A stretch of 64,000 nucleotides of DNA from Nitrospirillum pindoramense (GCF_007827955.1 NZ_VITR01000001.1:496001-560000); one strand, 5' to 3'. Shown: positions 1 through 8,117, numbered from the stretch's first letter. Translations and numbers: made by a program. The notes: generated by a model not told the origin, from the letters alone.

Positions 1-438
1 GGCATCAACGATGGCGCGGCGGCCCTGGTGCTGGCGTCGGGGGAGGCGGTGCGGCGCCTGGGCCTGGCGCCGTTGGCCCGGCTGGTGGGCTATGCTCATG
101 CCGGCGTCGAGCCGGCCTTCATGGGCCTGGGTCCCATCCCGGCGACGCGCCGGCTGCTGGCCCGCACCGGCCTGTCAGTGGCCGACCTGGCGGTCATCGA
201 ATCCAACGAGGCGTTCGCCGCCCAGGCCTGCGCCGTCGCGCGGGACCTGGGCTTCGACCCTGACAGGGTGAACCCGAATGGCAGCGGCATTTCCCTGGGC
301 CATCCGGTGGGCGCCACGGGCGCCATCAATTTGGTTAAGGCGGTTTACGAACTGCGCCGTATCGGCGGGGGCCGTGCCCTGGTTACCATGTGCATCGGGG
401 GCGGGCAGGGGATCGCCGCCCTGATCGAGTCCGTCTGA
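1..438 (+). CDS. Thiolase (acetyl-CoA acetyltransferase), C-terminal part
   Basis: The reading frame is open from the first base of the window, so the N-terminal half with the nucleophilic cysteine lies upstream and is not seen. The visible 145 residues carry three thiolase C-terminal signatures: NEAFAA, the GHPVGATG box with the catalytic histidine, and the final CIGGGQG loop with the second catalytic cysteine. The enzyme cleaves 3-ketoacyl-CoA with CoA, or condenses two acetyl-CoA in the reverse direction. A FadB-type multifunctional protein starts 34 bases downstream on the same strand. That makes this the thiolase partner of a beta-oxidation operon (inference). The exact chain-length class cannot be decided from this part. 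Confidence 0.93.
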   Translation, partial: GINDGAAALVLASGEAVRRLGLAPLARLVGYAHAGVEPAFMGLGPIPATRRLLARTGLSVADLAVIESNEAFAAQACAVARDLGFDPDRVNPNGSGISLGHPVGATGAINLVKAVYELRRIGGGRALVTMCIGGGQGIAALIESV

Positions 439-471
439 GCCACTTCCCCGGGAACCAAGGAGCGTCACGCC

Positions 472-2568
472 ATGCCGGTGCAGATCGACATCAGGGACGG
501 CGTCGCCGTCCTCACCCTGAACCGACCGCCCGTCAACAGCTTCGACCTGGCGCTGCGCCGCGACCTGCGCGCGGCGATGGCCATGGTCATGACCCGGCCG
601 GATGTGGAGGCCGTGGTGTTGACTGGCGGCACGCGCCATTTCTCGGCGGGCGCGGATATCGAGGAATTCGCCTCCGGCACGCGGGGCGGGGCCACGGCCG
701 TGCCCACCCTGCCCGACTTGATCATCGACCTGGACCAGGCGGCCAAGCCAGTGGTGGCCGCCATCGCCGGCACCTGCCTGGGCGGCGGGCTGGAGGTGGC
801 CTTGGGCTGTCATTACCGGGTGGTCGCGGCCAACGCCAGCCTGGGTCTGCCAGAGGTGAAGCTGGGCATCCTGCCGGGGGCCGGTGGCACCCAGCGCCTG
901 CCGCGCGCCATTGGGGTCAAGGCGGCGCTGGACATGATCCTGTCCGGCATGCCGGTGAACGCGCCCACGGCGGCCCGGCTGGGGCTGGCCACGCTGTCCG
1001 AGGGCGACCTGATCGAGGACGCCGTCGCCGTGGCCCGGCAGGCGGCGCGCGACGGCGCCAAGCCGCGCCTGTCCTTGCGCCGGGCCGAGTTGCCGACGGA
1101 TGCCGGGGCCGACTGGTTCCAGCGCCAGGTTGACGGCCTGAAGCGCCCGCTGCCCGCTCCGCTGGCCTGCATCGAGGCGGTGCGGGCGGCCGTGGAGCTG
1201 CCCTTCAACCAGGGCCTGCAGCGGGAATTCGCCCTGTTCCGCGACCTGGTGGTGACGCCGGAATCCAAGGCGCTGCAATATGCCTTTTTCGCGGAACGCC
1301 GGGCCGCCCGCATCGAGGGCCTGGCCCCGGATGTCCAGCCCCGCAGCGTTCAGCGCGTGGCCGTGATCGGCGCCGGCACCATGGGGGCGGGCATCGCCAC
1401 CGTGGCGGCCAACGCCGGGCTGGAGGTCATCCTGCTGGACCGGGACGAGGCCTCGGTGCGCAAGGGCTTGGCCGGCATCACCAAGGGCTATGACGCCGCC
1501 CTGGCCAAGGGCCGCCTGGACGAGGCGGAGCGGGACCGCCGCCTGGGCCGCCTGCATACCGCCACCGATCTGGCCGCCGCCGCGGCCGTGGACCTGGTGA
1601 TCGAGGCGGCGTTCGAGGACATGGGGGTCAAGCAGGACATTTTTCGCACCCTGGACAAGGTCTGTGGGCCGGACACCATCCTGGCCAGCAACACCTCCAC
1701 CCTGGACCTGGACGCCATCGCCGCCGTCACCGGCCGGCCGGGGCAGGTGGTGGGTCTGCATTTCTTCAGCCCGGCGCCGGTGATGCGCCTGCTGGAGGTG
1801 GTGCGGGGGGCCGAGACGGCGCCCGAGGTGCTGGCCACGGCCATGGCGCTGGCGCGCAAGCTGGGCAAGGTCGGGGTGGTCGCCGGCGTCTGCAACGGCT
1901 TCATCGGCAACCGCATGGTGGAGGAGTACCTGCGGCAGGCCTATTTCCTGGTGGATGAGGGGGTGCTGCCCTGGCATGTGGATGGCGCGCTAGAACGCTG
2001 GGGCATGGCCATGGGGCCGTTCGCCATGATGGATCTGGCGGGCAACGACATCGGCCGCGCCATCCGGGCCGGGCGCCAGGCGGCGGGGGATGACCGGCCC
2101 TATTCCACCTTCCCGGACAAGATCTGCGCTTTGGGCCGCTATGGCCAGAAGACGGGCAAGGGCTATTACCAGTACGACCCCGCCACCCGCGCGCGGGAGA
2201 CGGACCCGGAAATCGACGCCTTGGCCCAGGCCCACGCCAAGGAGGTGGCTCGGGATTTAGGCCTGCCGCCCCGCGTCATCGGGGATGAGGAGATCGTGGC
2301 CCGCTGCCTGCTGGCGCTGGCCAACGAAGGGGCGGCCCTGCTGGGGGAGGGGATCGCGCAGCGGGCGTCGGACATCGATGTCGTCTATCTCAACGGCTAT
2401 GGCTTCCCGGCTCACAAGGGCGGCCCCATGTACCATGCCGACAGCCTTGGGCTGGAGAACGTGCTGCGCCTGATGGAAGGCTTCCTGGACGGGTATCAGG
2501 GGCAGTTCTGGCGGCCGGCCCCCCTGCTGTGGGAAAAGGCCAGCGCTGGCCGCCGCCTGACGGCCTGA
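472..2568 (+). CDS. FadB-type fused enoyl-CoA hydratase / 3-hydroxyacyl-CoA dehydrogenase
   Basis: This is a 698-residue fusion with the family's usual layout. The crotonase domain (about 1-190) has the oxyanion-hole segment FSAGADI and two catalytic glutamates, in GGGLEVALG (about 105) and LPEVKLGILPG (about 126). The NAD-binding domain (about 290-480) has GAGTMGAGIA near residue 300 and the catalytic-His segment GLHFFSP near 429. A duplicated C-terminal dimerisation domain follows. It hydrates trans-2-enoyl-CoA and oxidises the L-3-hydroxyacyl-CoA. The ATG is preceded by a purine-rich AAGGAG nine bases upstream. Coupling to the preceding thiolase gives a complete lower beta-oxidation spiral. 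At about 700 residues it matches FadB/FadJ-like alphaproteobacterial proteins. I cannot separate FadB from FadJ, so no symbol is given. Confidence 0.95.
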   Translation: MPVQIDIRDGVAVLTLNRPPVNSFDLALRRDLRAAMAMVMTRPDVEAVVLTGGTRHFSAGADIEEFASGTRGGATAVPTLPDLIIDLDQAAKPVVAAIAGTCLGGGLEVALGCHYRVVAANASLGLPEVKLGILPGAGGTQRLPRAIGVKAALDMILSGMPVNAPTAARLGLATLSEGDLIEDAVAVARQAARDGAKPRLSLRRAELPTDAGADWFQRQVDGLKRPLPAPLACIEAVRAAVELPFNQGLQREFALFRDLVVTPESKALQYAFFAERRAARIEGLAPDVQPRSVQRVAVIGAGTMGAGIATVAANAGLEVILLDRDEASVRKGLAGITKGYDAALAKGRLDEAERDRRLGRLHTATDLAAAAAVDLVIEAAFEDMGVKQDIFRTLDKVCGPDTILASNTSTLDLDAIAAVTGRPGQVVGLHFFSPAPVMRLLEVVRGAETAPEVLATAMALARKLGKVGVVAGVCNGFIGNRMVEEYLRQAYFLVDEGVLPWHVDGALERWGMAMGPFAMMDLAGNDIGRAIRAGRQAAGDDRPYSTFPDKICALGRYGQKTGKGYYQYDPATRARETDPEIDALAQAHAKEVARDLGLPPRVIGDEEIVARCLLALANEGAALLGEGIAQRASDIDVVYLNGYGFPAHKGGPMYHADSLGLENVLRLMEGFLDGYQGQFWRPAPLLWEKASAGRRLTA

Positions 2569-2587
2569 CGGGGCAGGACAGGATGGG

Positions 2588-2776
2588 TCAGGACAGGACG
2601 GCGGGGCTGTCGTCGTCCGGCATGTCCATCCTCTTGGCCCTCAGGGCATCCGGCGCCAGGCGCTGGTCCAAGGTCTGCTTCAGGGCCAGCAGCATGGACC
2701 AGCCCAACTGCCCCTGGGACAGGTTGTAGGCGCTCATCAGCCCCGACAGGCTGCCCAATAATACGGTGCTTTCCAT
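2588..2776 (-). CDS. Small hypothetical protein (62 aa)
   Basis: A longer minus-strand frame exists, but only its last 62 codons look protein-like. They run MESTVLLGS, a helix-rich middle (YNLSQGQLGWSMLLALKQTL) and an acidic tail. An ATG at 2776 is preceded by GAGGTG nine bases upstream, which argues for this internal start; an in-frame GTG six codons upstream is an alternative. The residues before it are Arg/Pro/Gly-rich, typical of a non-coding GC-rich frame. It is convergent with the FadB-type gene, with its stop 20 bases past that gene's stop. No family is recognised. It could be a chance frame. Confidence 0.45.
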   Translation of the reverse strand: MESTVLLGSLSGLMSAYNLSQGQLGWSMLLALKQTLDQRLAPDALRAKRMDMPDDDSPAVLS

Positions 2777-3116
2777 GGTGCCGGGCACCTCATGTTGATC
2801 GTTCGCGGAACGGTTCTCGTCCGGTGATACGGCGGGAATGAGGCGTCCCGTCGCCGGCCCATGGCTTTGGCGGCCCGCGTGGAAACGATCCGATAGGGCT
2901 AAAATGTAAATAATATCAGGTGGTTGTCCGGATTTCCGGCGGAGTCGTCCCGCCCGGGGCGGACCCCGGGGTGCGCGGTTTTGGCGCGGACGCCGCCGTG
3001 GACACGCCGCCATCGCGCCCCATTTAGGCTCCAATCCGCCCCGACCGTGGGTGGGCGAACGACAGGCGGACCCCACCCGGGGCTAACCGCCGTTTGGAAG
3101 GAAGGAGCACTATATC
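2777..3116. other. Intergenic region between divergent small genes
   Basis: No convincing gene lies in these 340 bases. A short AT-rich patch near 2900-2930, including a run of taaa/ataat, stands out from the GC-rich surroundings. It is the likely promoter zone for the minus-strand small gene and the plus-strand secreted protein gene. I see no clear -35/-10 pair. A ribosome-binding sequence, GGAAGGAG, lies just before the ATG at 3117. Confidence 0.4.
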
Positions 3117-3590
3117 ATGAAGCATGTGAAAGCCCTGGGCGCCGCCCTGGTCCTGATGGCCGCCTCGGCCTGCGCCACCGTCCCCGGTCCGGCGCATGCG
3201 CAACCAGCCCACCCCGCCTATCTGCATGCCCTGTCGGACCTGCGCCTGGCCCGCGCCCTGCTGGACCGTCCGGCGGAATACAACGTGGTGCGCGACCAGT
3301 TCTTCGCCATCGATCATGTGAACGGTGCGATTGGCGAGCTCCGCCACGCCAGCTACGACGATGGCAAGGACCCCAACTGGAACCCGCCCATCGACGCCAA
3401 CATCAATCACCGCGGCCGCCTGAGCAAGGCGCGGGATCTGATCGCCTCCGCCGAGCGCGACCTGCGGTCCGAAGAGGACAATCCGAACGCCGCGGGCTGG
3501 CGCAATGCCGCCTTCCATCACCTGGAAGAGGCGCGCCACGCCGTGGAGCACGCCATCATGGACAAGCGGATCGATGAGGACCGCTACTGA
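3117..3590 (+). CDS. Small secreted or lipid-anchored hypothetical protein
   Basis: The product is 157 residues. It begins with a clear export signal: MKHVK, then a hydrophobic stretch ALGAALVLMAASAC. Cleavage could be by signal peptidase I at AHA-QP (about residue 29). The sequence ASAC is only a weak lipobox, so lipid anchoring is possible but unproven. The mature part is rich in charged and helical segments (LRLARALLDRP, LEEARHAVEHAI) and has no cysteine, which suggests a small helical periplasmic protein. GGAAGGAG lies about nine bases before the ATG. The gene stands alone, and a perfect 11-bp hairpin follows its stop. No function is assigned. Confidence 0.8.
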   Translation: MKHVKALGAALVLMAASACATVPGPAHAQPAHPAYLHALSDLRLARALLDRPAEYNVVRDQFFAIDHVNGAIGELRHASYDDGKDPNWNPPIDANINHRGRLSKARDLIASAERDLRSEEDNPNAAGWRNAAFHHLEEARHAVEHAIMDKRIDEDRY

Positions 3591-3601
3591 GGCGCCGGTT
3601 C

Positions 3602-3626
3602 GCGGGCGGCGGCCTCCGCCGCCCGC
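3602..3626. terminator. GC-rich hairpin between convergent genes
   Basis: A perfect 11-bp stem (3602-3612 with 3616-3626) encloses a 3-base loop. It lies between the stop of the plus-strand secreted protein gene and the stop of the minus-strand porin gene, so it could serve both. No T-run follows on either strand, so this is a probable rather than a canonical intrinsic terminator. Confidence 0.6.
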
Positions 3627-3658
3627 ATCGGTCCCTGTACGCTCTTGTAAAGCCGGCG

Positions 3659-5314
3659 TTAGAAGTTGAAGCGCACCCCCGTCGTGGGCGAGATGTTGTC
3701 GGTGTGCAGGTAGCCGGCCGCCAGGCCGCCCGCGACCTCGGAGTACATGACGCCCAGATAGGCGTCGAAGCGGCGGGCGAAGCGGTAATCCGCCACCAGG
3801 GAATAGGCGTTGAGCGTGCCCGAGCAGGTGGCGGCGCTGGCGTCGGCGCAGCTCTTGGCCCCGAAGCTGTTCTGGCCATAGTGGTAGTAGCCCGCCGACA
3901 AATCCACCTTGGGCGTGACGGCATAGCGGGCACCGGCCCAGGCGACCTGGATGATCTTGTCGTGGACGAAGGCGTTGTTGTTCACGAAGGCCAGGGTATA
4001 GCCGCCGATGTCGGTCGACCCGGCCCGCAAGGGCACGGAGGGATTGGCGAAGTCGATGTACTCATACCCCGCGAACAGCTTCCACTGCGGGTCCAGCGTG
4101 TACGAGCCCATCAGCGCGTACGAGGTGTTGTCGGAAATGGTGGCCGCCAGGGAATTGCCGGGGTTGTAACCCAGCGCCGTCGCCTGCGTCATCTGCGCCG
4201 CGGTCAGGCCGCCGGCCGACACCATGTCCTGCTTTTGCGCGTAGGTGGCATCGAAGGACAGGCCGCCGATATCGGCGCCCGCGTCCAGTTGCAGGGCGTT
4301 GCCGTGCATGCCGCCATTGTCCTCGCCAAACTGGTACAGCGCGCCGACCCGCAGGGGGCCGAACTGGTTCGTGTACTTGACGGTGTTGTCGAGGCGGAAA
4401 TCCTCCGTACTGCCCCCGCCGCCCGTCAGGCCGGAGAAGCCGATAACGGAAAAGGCGTAGGAGGCCTGCTGGGGATCATAGGCGAAGATGTTGTCGGCCA
4501 GGAGGGTGTTCTGGCGGCCGACGGTGACGGTACCCCACTCCCGGGAACTGACCCCCACATAAGCGGCGCGGTTGAAGGCCTGGCCGGCGTGGCTGGAATC
4601 GCCGTTCGCCGTCTGCTTGGTCAGCGCCAGGCCGTTGTTGGCGGCCATGGACCGGGGCCCGTCGGCCAACTGGCCCGACTGGGGATTGAAGCCCGTCTCG
4701 ACCTTGAACAGGGCGGACCAGCCGTCGGCGAACTCCTCCGCCCCGCGCAGGCCCACCTTGGATTGGCTGAGCCCGTTAGGGGCCAGCGAGGCGATGCCCT
4801 TGTTGCCGTTCTTGCTGACCAGATAATCCAGCCCCGGCGGGTAATAGGGGCTGAGCGGCGCGCCATGGGACTGGTATGAGAAGCCCATGTCCACGGTGCC
4901 GTACAGCGTGATGCCATAGAAGGTCAGGCTGCCGTCCTTGGGCAGCTTGGGATGGGCGGCGTCATCCGCCACCCTCTGGGCCGCCTGCGCCGCCGATTGC
5001 GCGGCCTGCGCCTGCTGGGCGGCTTGTGCCGCTGTCTGGGTGCTGGCGGCGGTCTGGCCCGCCGTCTGGGTCTGCTGCGCCTCCAGCGTGTTCAGACGAT
5101 CCTGCATCGCCTGCATGGCCTTGGCCTGCGCCGCCATCTGGGCCTGGGCCTCCTGCATTTGTTGGCGCAGCTTGCGCAGTTCATCGGCGTCGCTGGCGCG
5201 AGCCCCAGCGGGGGCCAGGGCCACCAAGGCGCAAACGGCCGTCATGCCCAGTAGGTGCGCGCGCACGCGCGCCGGCCGGCGCGCCGCCGGCGCACCCGTC
5301 TTCGTCAAGGTCAC
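3659..5314 (-). CDS. Outer-membrane porin with N-terminal coiled coil
   Basis: The product has 551 residues. It starts at a GTG with GGGAGGGG six bases upstream. A signal peptide ends near ARA-SD (about residue 40). Residues 42-115 form an Ala/Gln-rich coiled coil (DELRKLRQQM and further AQA repeats), as in trimeric porins that bind peptidoglycan. The remainder (about 130-551) is an amphipathic beta-barrel with porin signatures: FYGITLYGTVDMG, SKVGLRGAEEFADGWSALF, GTVTVGRQ, and a terminal phenylalanine (GVRFNF) that serves as the Bam recognition signal. It would act as a general or anion diffusion channel. The substrate is not deducible. The gene stands alone downstream of an AT-rich leader full of inverted repeats, which suggests tight expression control (inference). 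Confidence 0.92.
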   Translation of the reverse strand: MTLTKTGAPAARRPARVRAHLLGMTAVCALVALAPAGARASDADELRKLRQQMQEAQAQMAAQAKAMQAMQDRLNTLEAQQTQTAGQTAASTQTAAQAAQQAQAAQSAAQAAQRVADDAAHPKLPKDGSLTFYGITLYGTVDMGFSYQSHGAPLSPYYPPGLDYLVSKNGNKGIASLAPNGLSQSKVGLRGAEEFADGWSALFKVETGFNPQSGQLADGPRSMAANNGLALTKQTANGDSSHAGQAFNRAAYVGVSSREWGTVTVGRQNTLLADNIFAYDPQQASYAFSVIGFSGLTGGGGSTEDFRLDNTVKYTNQFGPLRVGALYQFGEDNGGMHGNALQLDAGADIGGLSFDATYAQKQDMVSAGGLTAAQMTQATALGYNPGNSLAATISDNTSYALMGSYTLDPQWKLFAGYEYIDFANPSVPLRAGSTDIGGYTLAFVNNNAFVHDKIIQVAWAGARYAVTPKVDLSAGYYHYGQNSFGAKSCADASAATCSGTLNAYSLVADYRFARRFDAYLGVMYSEVAGGLAAGYLHTDNISPTTGVRFNF

Positions 5315-5443
5315 GAAAGACCCCTCCCTAATGTTGATTTTATTGATCGCGAAACAGGATTTTCACGATCCTCATCCAAAAAAAGCCAAATAGAAGGAAG
5401 CCATTAAAAATGGATGCCCTGATTCCCGGCCTTTTCTATTTGA

Positions 5444-5523
5444 TCAGGCGGTTAATTTTATCGTTTTTTCGGTGCCATCATCATTCCTGATGGATTGATT
5501 AGATGGCATGATCGACCGCCTGA
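5444..5523. promoter_or_regulatory. Nested inverted repeats in the porin leader
   Basis: TCAGGCGGT at 5444-5452 is matched by its exact reverse complement ACCGCCTGA at 5515-5523. Inside it, TGCCATC at 5473-5479 is matched by GATGGCA at 5502-5508. The two pairs are nested, so one DNA strand or RNA could fold them together. They may be operator half-sites or part of the porin mRNA 5' leader. Position relative to the transcription start is unknown. Confidence 0.45.
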
Positions 5524-5533
5524 GAAATTAAAT

Positions 5534-5574
5534 AGCGCTTCAAGATTTTAAAAATATTTTTAATCACAGCGCTT
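5534..5574. promoter_or_regulatory. 16-bp AT palindrome flanked by AGCGCTT direct repeats
   Basis: TTAAAAATATTTTTAA at 5548-5563 is a perfect palindrome. It is flanked by two identical AGCGCTT copies at 5534-5540 and 5568-5574, 34 bases apart, on the same face of the helix if about 10.5 bp per turn is assumed roughly. The arrangement resembles a dimeric regulator or nucleoid-protein binding site. No regulator is identified. Confidence 0.4.
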
Positions 5575-5678
5575 GTGTCGACGATCCGCCGTTGTGCAGT
5601 TTTGTGGGAAGTGGATTGGCCCACAGGACGCCGCCGGGCCGAATGGATGTGCGCAGGCCCGCGCGTGCTGGTCGTGCG

Positions 5679-5712
5679 AAAGCCCAGGACGTTAGGGGAC
5701 GTCCTGGGCTTT
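5679..5712 (-). terminator. Intrinsic terminator-like hairpin after the phosphatase gene
   Basis: A perfect 14-bp stem (5679-5692 with 5699-5712) encloses a 6-base loop and ends in AAA on one side and TTT on the other. It lies about 75 bases beyond the stop of the minus-strand phosphatase, which it most likely terminates. It also shields the porin leader. The T-run is short. Confidence 0.75.
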
Positions 5713-5765
5713 TCAATATGGGCGGCTGGGGGGCGCCTAACGGCGGGTCACGCCCGCCGAGGATG

Positions 5766-5798
5766 ATCAAGGATCAGGGATCAGGGATCAGGAATCGG
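5766..5798. repeat. 7-bp tandem repeat across a stop codon
   Basis: Four units close to ATCAGGG (5766-5772, 5773-5779, 5780-5786, 5787-5793) are followed by a partial ATCGG. The TGA stop of the minus-strand phosphatase (5788-5790) falls inside the fourth unit. Because 7 is not a multiple of 3, a change in copy number in or before that unit would alter the C-terminus. Confidence 0.6.
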
Positions 5799-7278
5799 CC
5801 CCTATCGTCTCGCCGTAGAAATCGATGGTGGTTCCGCTGCCCGCGGCGATCGTTCCGGTATAGAGGGAGGGGAGGATTGGGTAAAAAGCGTAGGGTTCGG
5901 CCGATGCCCCCTTTGTCGGGGAGGGGCTCGGGGCGACGGGATTCTTGAAACTCAGGGTTCCGCCACCGGAGACGATGACGCGTCCCGGCCCAAACAGATT
6001 CAGGGACAAGGTTGACGCGGTTCCGGCGGTCTGGATGGTCGTGGTGCCTTGGGCAACAAGGCCGATACAGGACCCGGCATTGATTTCGGACACTGTCAGG
6101 GTCGTATCCGGCTTCACGATCATGACACTGTCAAAAAGCGTCCAAGGCGAAGGGGGAGTCGCACCCAGGCAATTGGCCGGGTCCTGTGAGCCGTAAAACT
6201 GGAGGGTCAGGGTAGACGAGGTCGCCGTCGCAAGTTGATAGCCGTAATAGCCGGATACCTGGACGGGACTGACCGCCGGGGGCTGCATGTCGGGATTCGT
6301 TTGTAACAAGAACTTCGCGAATGACTCCGGCGCGCCGCCGGCGCCATTGACGATATAGGTCGTCAGGCCGCCAGACGTATCCACACCTTGCAGGCGTTCA
6401 TATGAATGCACGTGTCCGGCCAAAACCAGATCGACAGTGACGCCCACTGATGCGGCCACCAAATCCACAAGCTGGAAATATTGGGTAGGGGCGTGGCCGT
6501 CGCCACCGTGGTGATAGTCGGAATTGGTGTAGGGCGGCTCATGCATGGCCACGATATTCCACGTCGCGGTGGAGTTTGAGAGAGCCTTCCTGAACCAGGT
6601 GATCTGAGGCGATGACAGGTTCAACTCCGCCGCGCCGGGCTGGAACGCCGCCGTTTCCAAAGTGCCAAGCGCCACTTCGTTCGGATCATTGCTCAGCACG
6701 AAAAGGTGGATCAGGCCACCCGCGAGAACCCGGTCGTAATAGCGGATGCACGCGCTTTCGCCGTTGCTGCCGTCGCCCGGTGCACCGACCGGCAAGCCCA
6801 GGCCCGAGAAATAACTTTGATAATTGTCCGTTGGCTCGCCGGCTGAATTTGGCGGCGACATCGCGTAGACGGTTTCGATGGAGCCGGTCACCGTATTGAC
6901 CGACAAGCCGCGTTGTAGTTGTTTCCACCAGTCATGATCGCCGATGACGGGGTAGAAGTTCATAGTTGTCCCAGCTTTTGACCCTTGATAACTCTTTGGG
7001 ACATTGCTGTAGTCAATGTAAGAGCCGTAAGTGTTTCCAATTGCGGCACAGTATTGTTGCGGCGTGGCGGATTGGGTCTCGTTTGTGGAATACCAAGGCT
7101 GGTAAACCTGGTCGCCCAAGGAAATAATGAAGCTCCCATCAGCAGCCGGGATTGCGGAGGTCGCGGCCTGCGCCACGCCCAACGCCGCGGTTGCGCTGAC
7201 GGTGTCTGTCTTACCGTCACAGTCGACCCCGCCAGATCCAAAATCACCAACGATAATGAAGGTTTGGGAGCTGGACAT
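5788..7278 (-). CDS. Calcineurin-like metallophosphoesterase (purple acid phosphatase type)
   Basis: The product has 496 residues and carries the five metal-binding blocks of calcineurin/purple-acid-phosphatase enzymes in order: GDFG (about 11), GDQVY (about 55), GDHDWW (about 115, in place of the usual GNHD/E), AMHEPPY (about 248) and GHVHSYE (about 288). It should hydrolyse phosphomonoesters with a di-metal centre. The last 130 residues are beta-rich, with a Pro/Ser linker (PSPSPTKG), and may bind a partner or surface. There is no N-terminal signal peptide, because the chain begins directly with the first beta-strand of the fold. Base composition and codon use are visibly less GC-rich than in the neighbours, which suggests horizontal acquisition. 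Start choice: ATG with AAGG about ten bases upstream. Confidence 0.85.
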   Translation of the reverse strand: MSSSQTFIIVGDFGSGGVDCDGKTDTVSATAALGVAQAATSAIPAADGSFIISLGDQVYQPWYSTNETQSATPQQYCAAIGNTYGSYIDYSNVPKSYQGSKAGTTMNFYPVIGDHDWWKQLQRGLSVNTVTGSIETVYAMSPPNSAGEPTDNYQSYFSGLGLPVGAPGDGSNGESACIRYYDRVLAGGLIHLFVLSNDPNEVALGTLETAAFQPGAAELNLSSPQITWFRKALSNSTATWNIVAMHEPPYTNSDYHHGGDGHAPTQYFQLVDLVAASVGVTVDLVLAGHVHSYERLQGVDTSGGLTTYIVNGAGGAPESFAKFLLQTNPDMQPPAVSPVQVSGYYGYQLATATSSTLTLQFYGSQDPANCLGATPPSPWTLFDSVMIVKPDTTLTVSEINAGSCIGLVAQGTTTIQTAGTASTLSLNLFGPGRVIVSGGGTLSFKNPVAPSPSPTKGASAEPYAFYPILPSLYTGTIAAGSGTTIDFYGETIGADS

Positions 7279-7436
7279 GCGGTGTCGCCTTCTATTTAAA
7301 AGATTATCACAAGTAGAAAATCCCCCATAAGATGTGGCCGTCTGTCGACCAGGGTCAATAGCATCAAAAATGATCTATTGTGACGCTTTCAATTCAATCC
7401 TAAGGCGTGGCTGCCGGGCGACTTGCCCAACATAGG

Positions 7437-7467
7437 CAGCCCCTCCCTCATGCACGGGGAGGGGCTG
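7437..7467 (-). terminator. Hairpin after the SnoaL-like gene
   Basis: A perfect 11-bp stem (7437-7447 with 7457-7467) encloses a 9-base loop, about 50 bases past the stop of the minus-strand SnoaL-like gene. No T-run follows. It is probably a transcript end or a 3'-stabilising hairpin. Confidence 0.55.
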
Positions 7468-7514
7468 TCACGGTATCCGGGGCTCTTGGTGTCGAGGGTT
7501 CGGCTTGTCCCGCG

Positions 7515-8033
7515 TCAGGGGCCAGGGGGAATGTCCTTGCTGGCGGGGTCCCAATGCTCGTCCGCCTTGCCGTCCTTGAAGCGCCACATGTCGAACCAGG
7601 TGGTCGTATAGGTTTTGGACGGGTCCTTGGGGTCCTTCAGCACGCGGGGGAAGACCACCGTCACCAGGTCGCCTTCCGCCAGGACGGCCACCACCGGCGT
7701 CGCCATCTTCTCCGGCACTGGCTTCGGGGTGCGCTTCAGCACCTTGGTGAAGAAGGTGACGACATTGTCGCGCCCCGACGCGACCAGGGGATTATGCTGG
7801 TGATACTCCGCTGTCAGCCAGCGGTCCGCCTCGTTCCAATGGTCGGCCTCCAGCAGGTCCTTCACAATGTGATAGGCGGCCTGCTTGTTGCGGTTCAGCA
7901 CCGGATCGGGGCTGGTGAACAGCGCGTCCGGGTCCTTGGCGGGCACCACGGCCTCTTGCGCGCCGGCCCCCCTTGGGCCCCAGGCCAGGAGGGCGGTGAT
8001 CATCATGCACAGAAATGGCGCCTTCATCCGCAT
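7515..8033 (-). CDS. Secreted SnoaL-like (NTF2-fold) protein
   Basis: The predicted protein of 172 residues starts at MRMKAPFLC, where AGAGGA lies 11 bases upstream. The longer frame adds only a basic, shadow-like extension. A signal peptide runs to AGA-QE (about residue 25). The mature part has the NTF2/SnoaL layout: an N-terminal helix (NKQAAYHIVKDLLEADHW), the conserved YHQHNP segment typical of SnoaL-like polyketide-cyclase relatives, then beta-strands ending in TTWFDMWRFKDGKADEHWD. Such periplasmic proteins are common, but their substrates are mostly unknown. It lies downstream of the tannase gene on the same strand, separated by a hairpin, so it may be co-expressed by read-through (inference). 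Confidence 0.82.
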   Translation of the reverse strand: MRMKAPFLCMMITALLAWGPRGAGAQEAVVPAKDPDALFTSPDPVLNRNKQAAYHIVKDLLEADHWNEADRWLTAEYHQHNPLVASGRDNVVTFFTKVLKRTPKPVPEKMATPVVAVLAEGDLVTVVFPRVLKDPKDPSKTYTTTWFDMWRFKDGKADEHWDPASKDIPPGP

Positions 8034-8060
8034 CGCGAACCGTGTCCTCTCGACAGGAGA

Positions 8061-8088
8061 ACGCCCCCGCCAGGATGGGCGGGGGCGT
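8061..8088 (-). terminator. Hairpin after the tannase gene
   Basis: A perfect 11-bp GC-rich stem (8061-8071 with 8078-8088) with a 6-base loop lies 30 bases beyond the tannase stop and just before the SnoaL-like start. The T-run is weak, so termination may be partial. Confidence 0.6.
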
Positions 8089-8117
8089 CCGGTATCAGGT
8101 TTTATCAGGGGCAAATT

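Larger units (their letters stand above)
5315..5787. other. AT-rich regulatory intergenic region upstream of the porin
   Basis: These 473 bases carry no credible gene; short frames here have shadow-like composition. About 5320-5575 is strikingly AT-rich for this genome and must hold the porin promoter. It contains nested inverted repeats, a 16-bp AT palindrome and two direct AGCGCTT copies, described separately. A strong terminator-like hairpin at 5679-5712 and a 7-bp tandem repeat at its far end close the upstream minus-strand gene. Confidence 0.6.

Noticed and set aside
175-1977. 600-residue minus-strand frame opposite the thiolase and FadB-type genes
   Set aside because: His/Gln/Gly/Arg-rich translation typical of an antisense GC-rich frame; the plus strand has clear enzyme motifs.
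2777-3076. N-terminal extension of the small minus-strand gene near 2588
   Set aside because: The extension is Arg/Pro/Gly-rich and crosses the AT-rich promoter-like patch; the internal ATG at 2776 has a better ribosome site.
5564-5948. Short frames in the porin upstream region
   Set aside because: They cross a terminator-like hairpin, a tandem repeat and the end of the phosphatase gene; no ribosome site or family feature.
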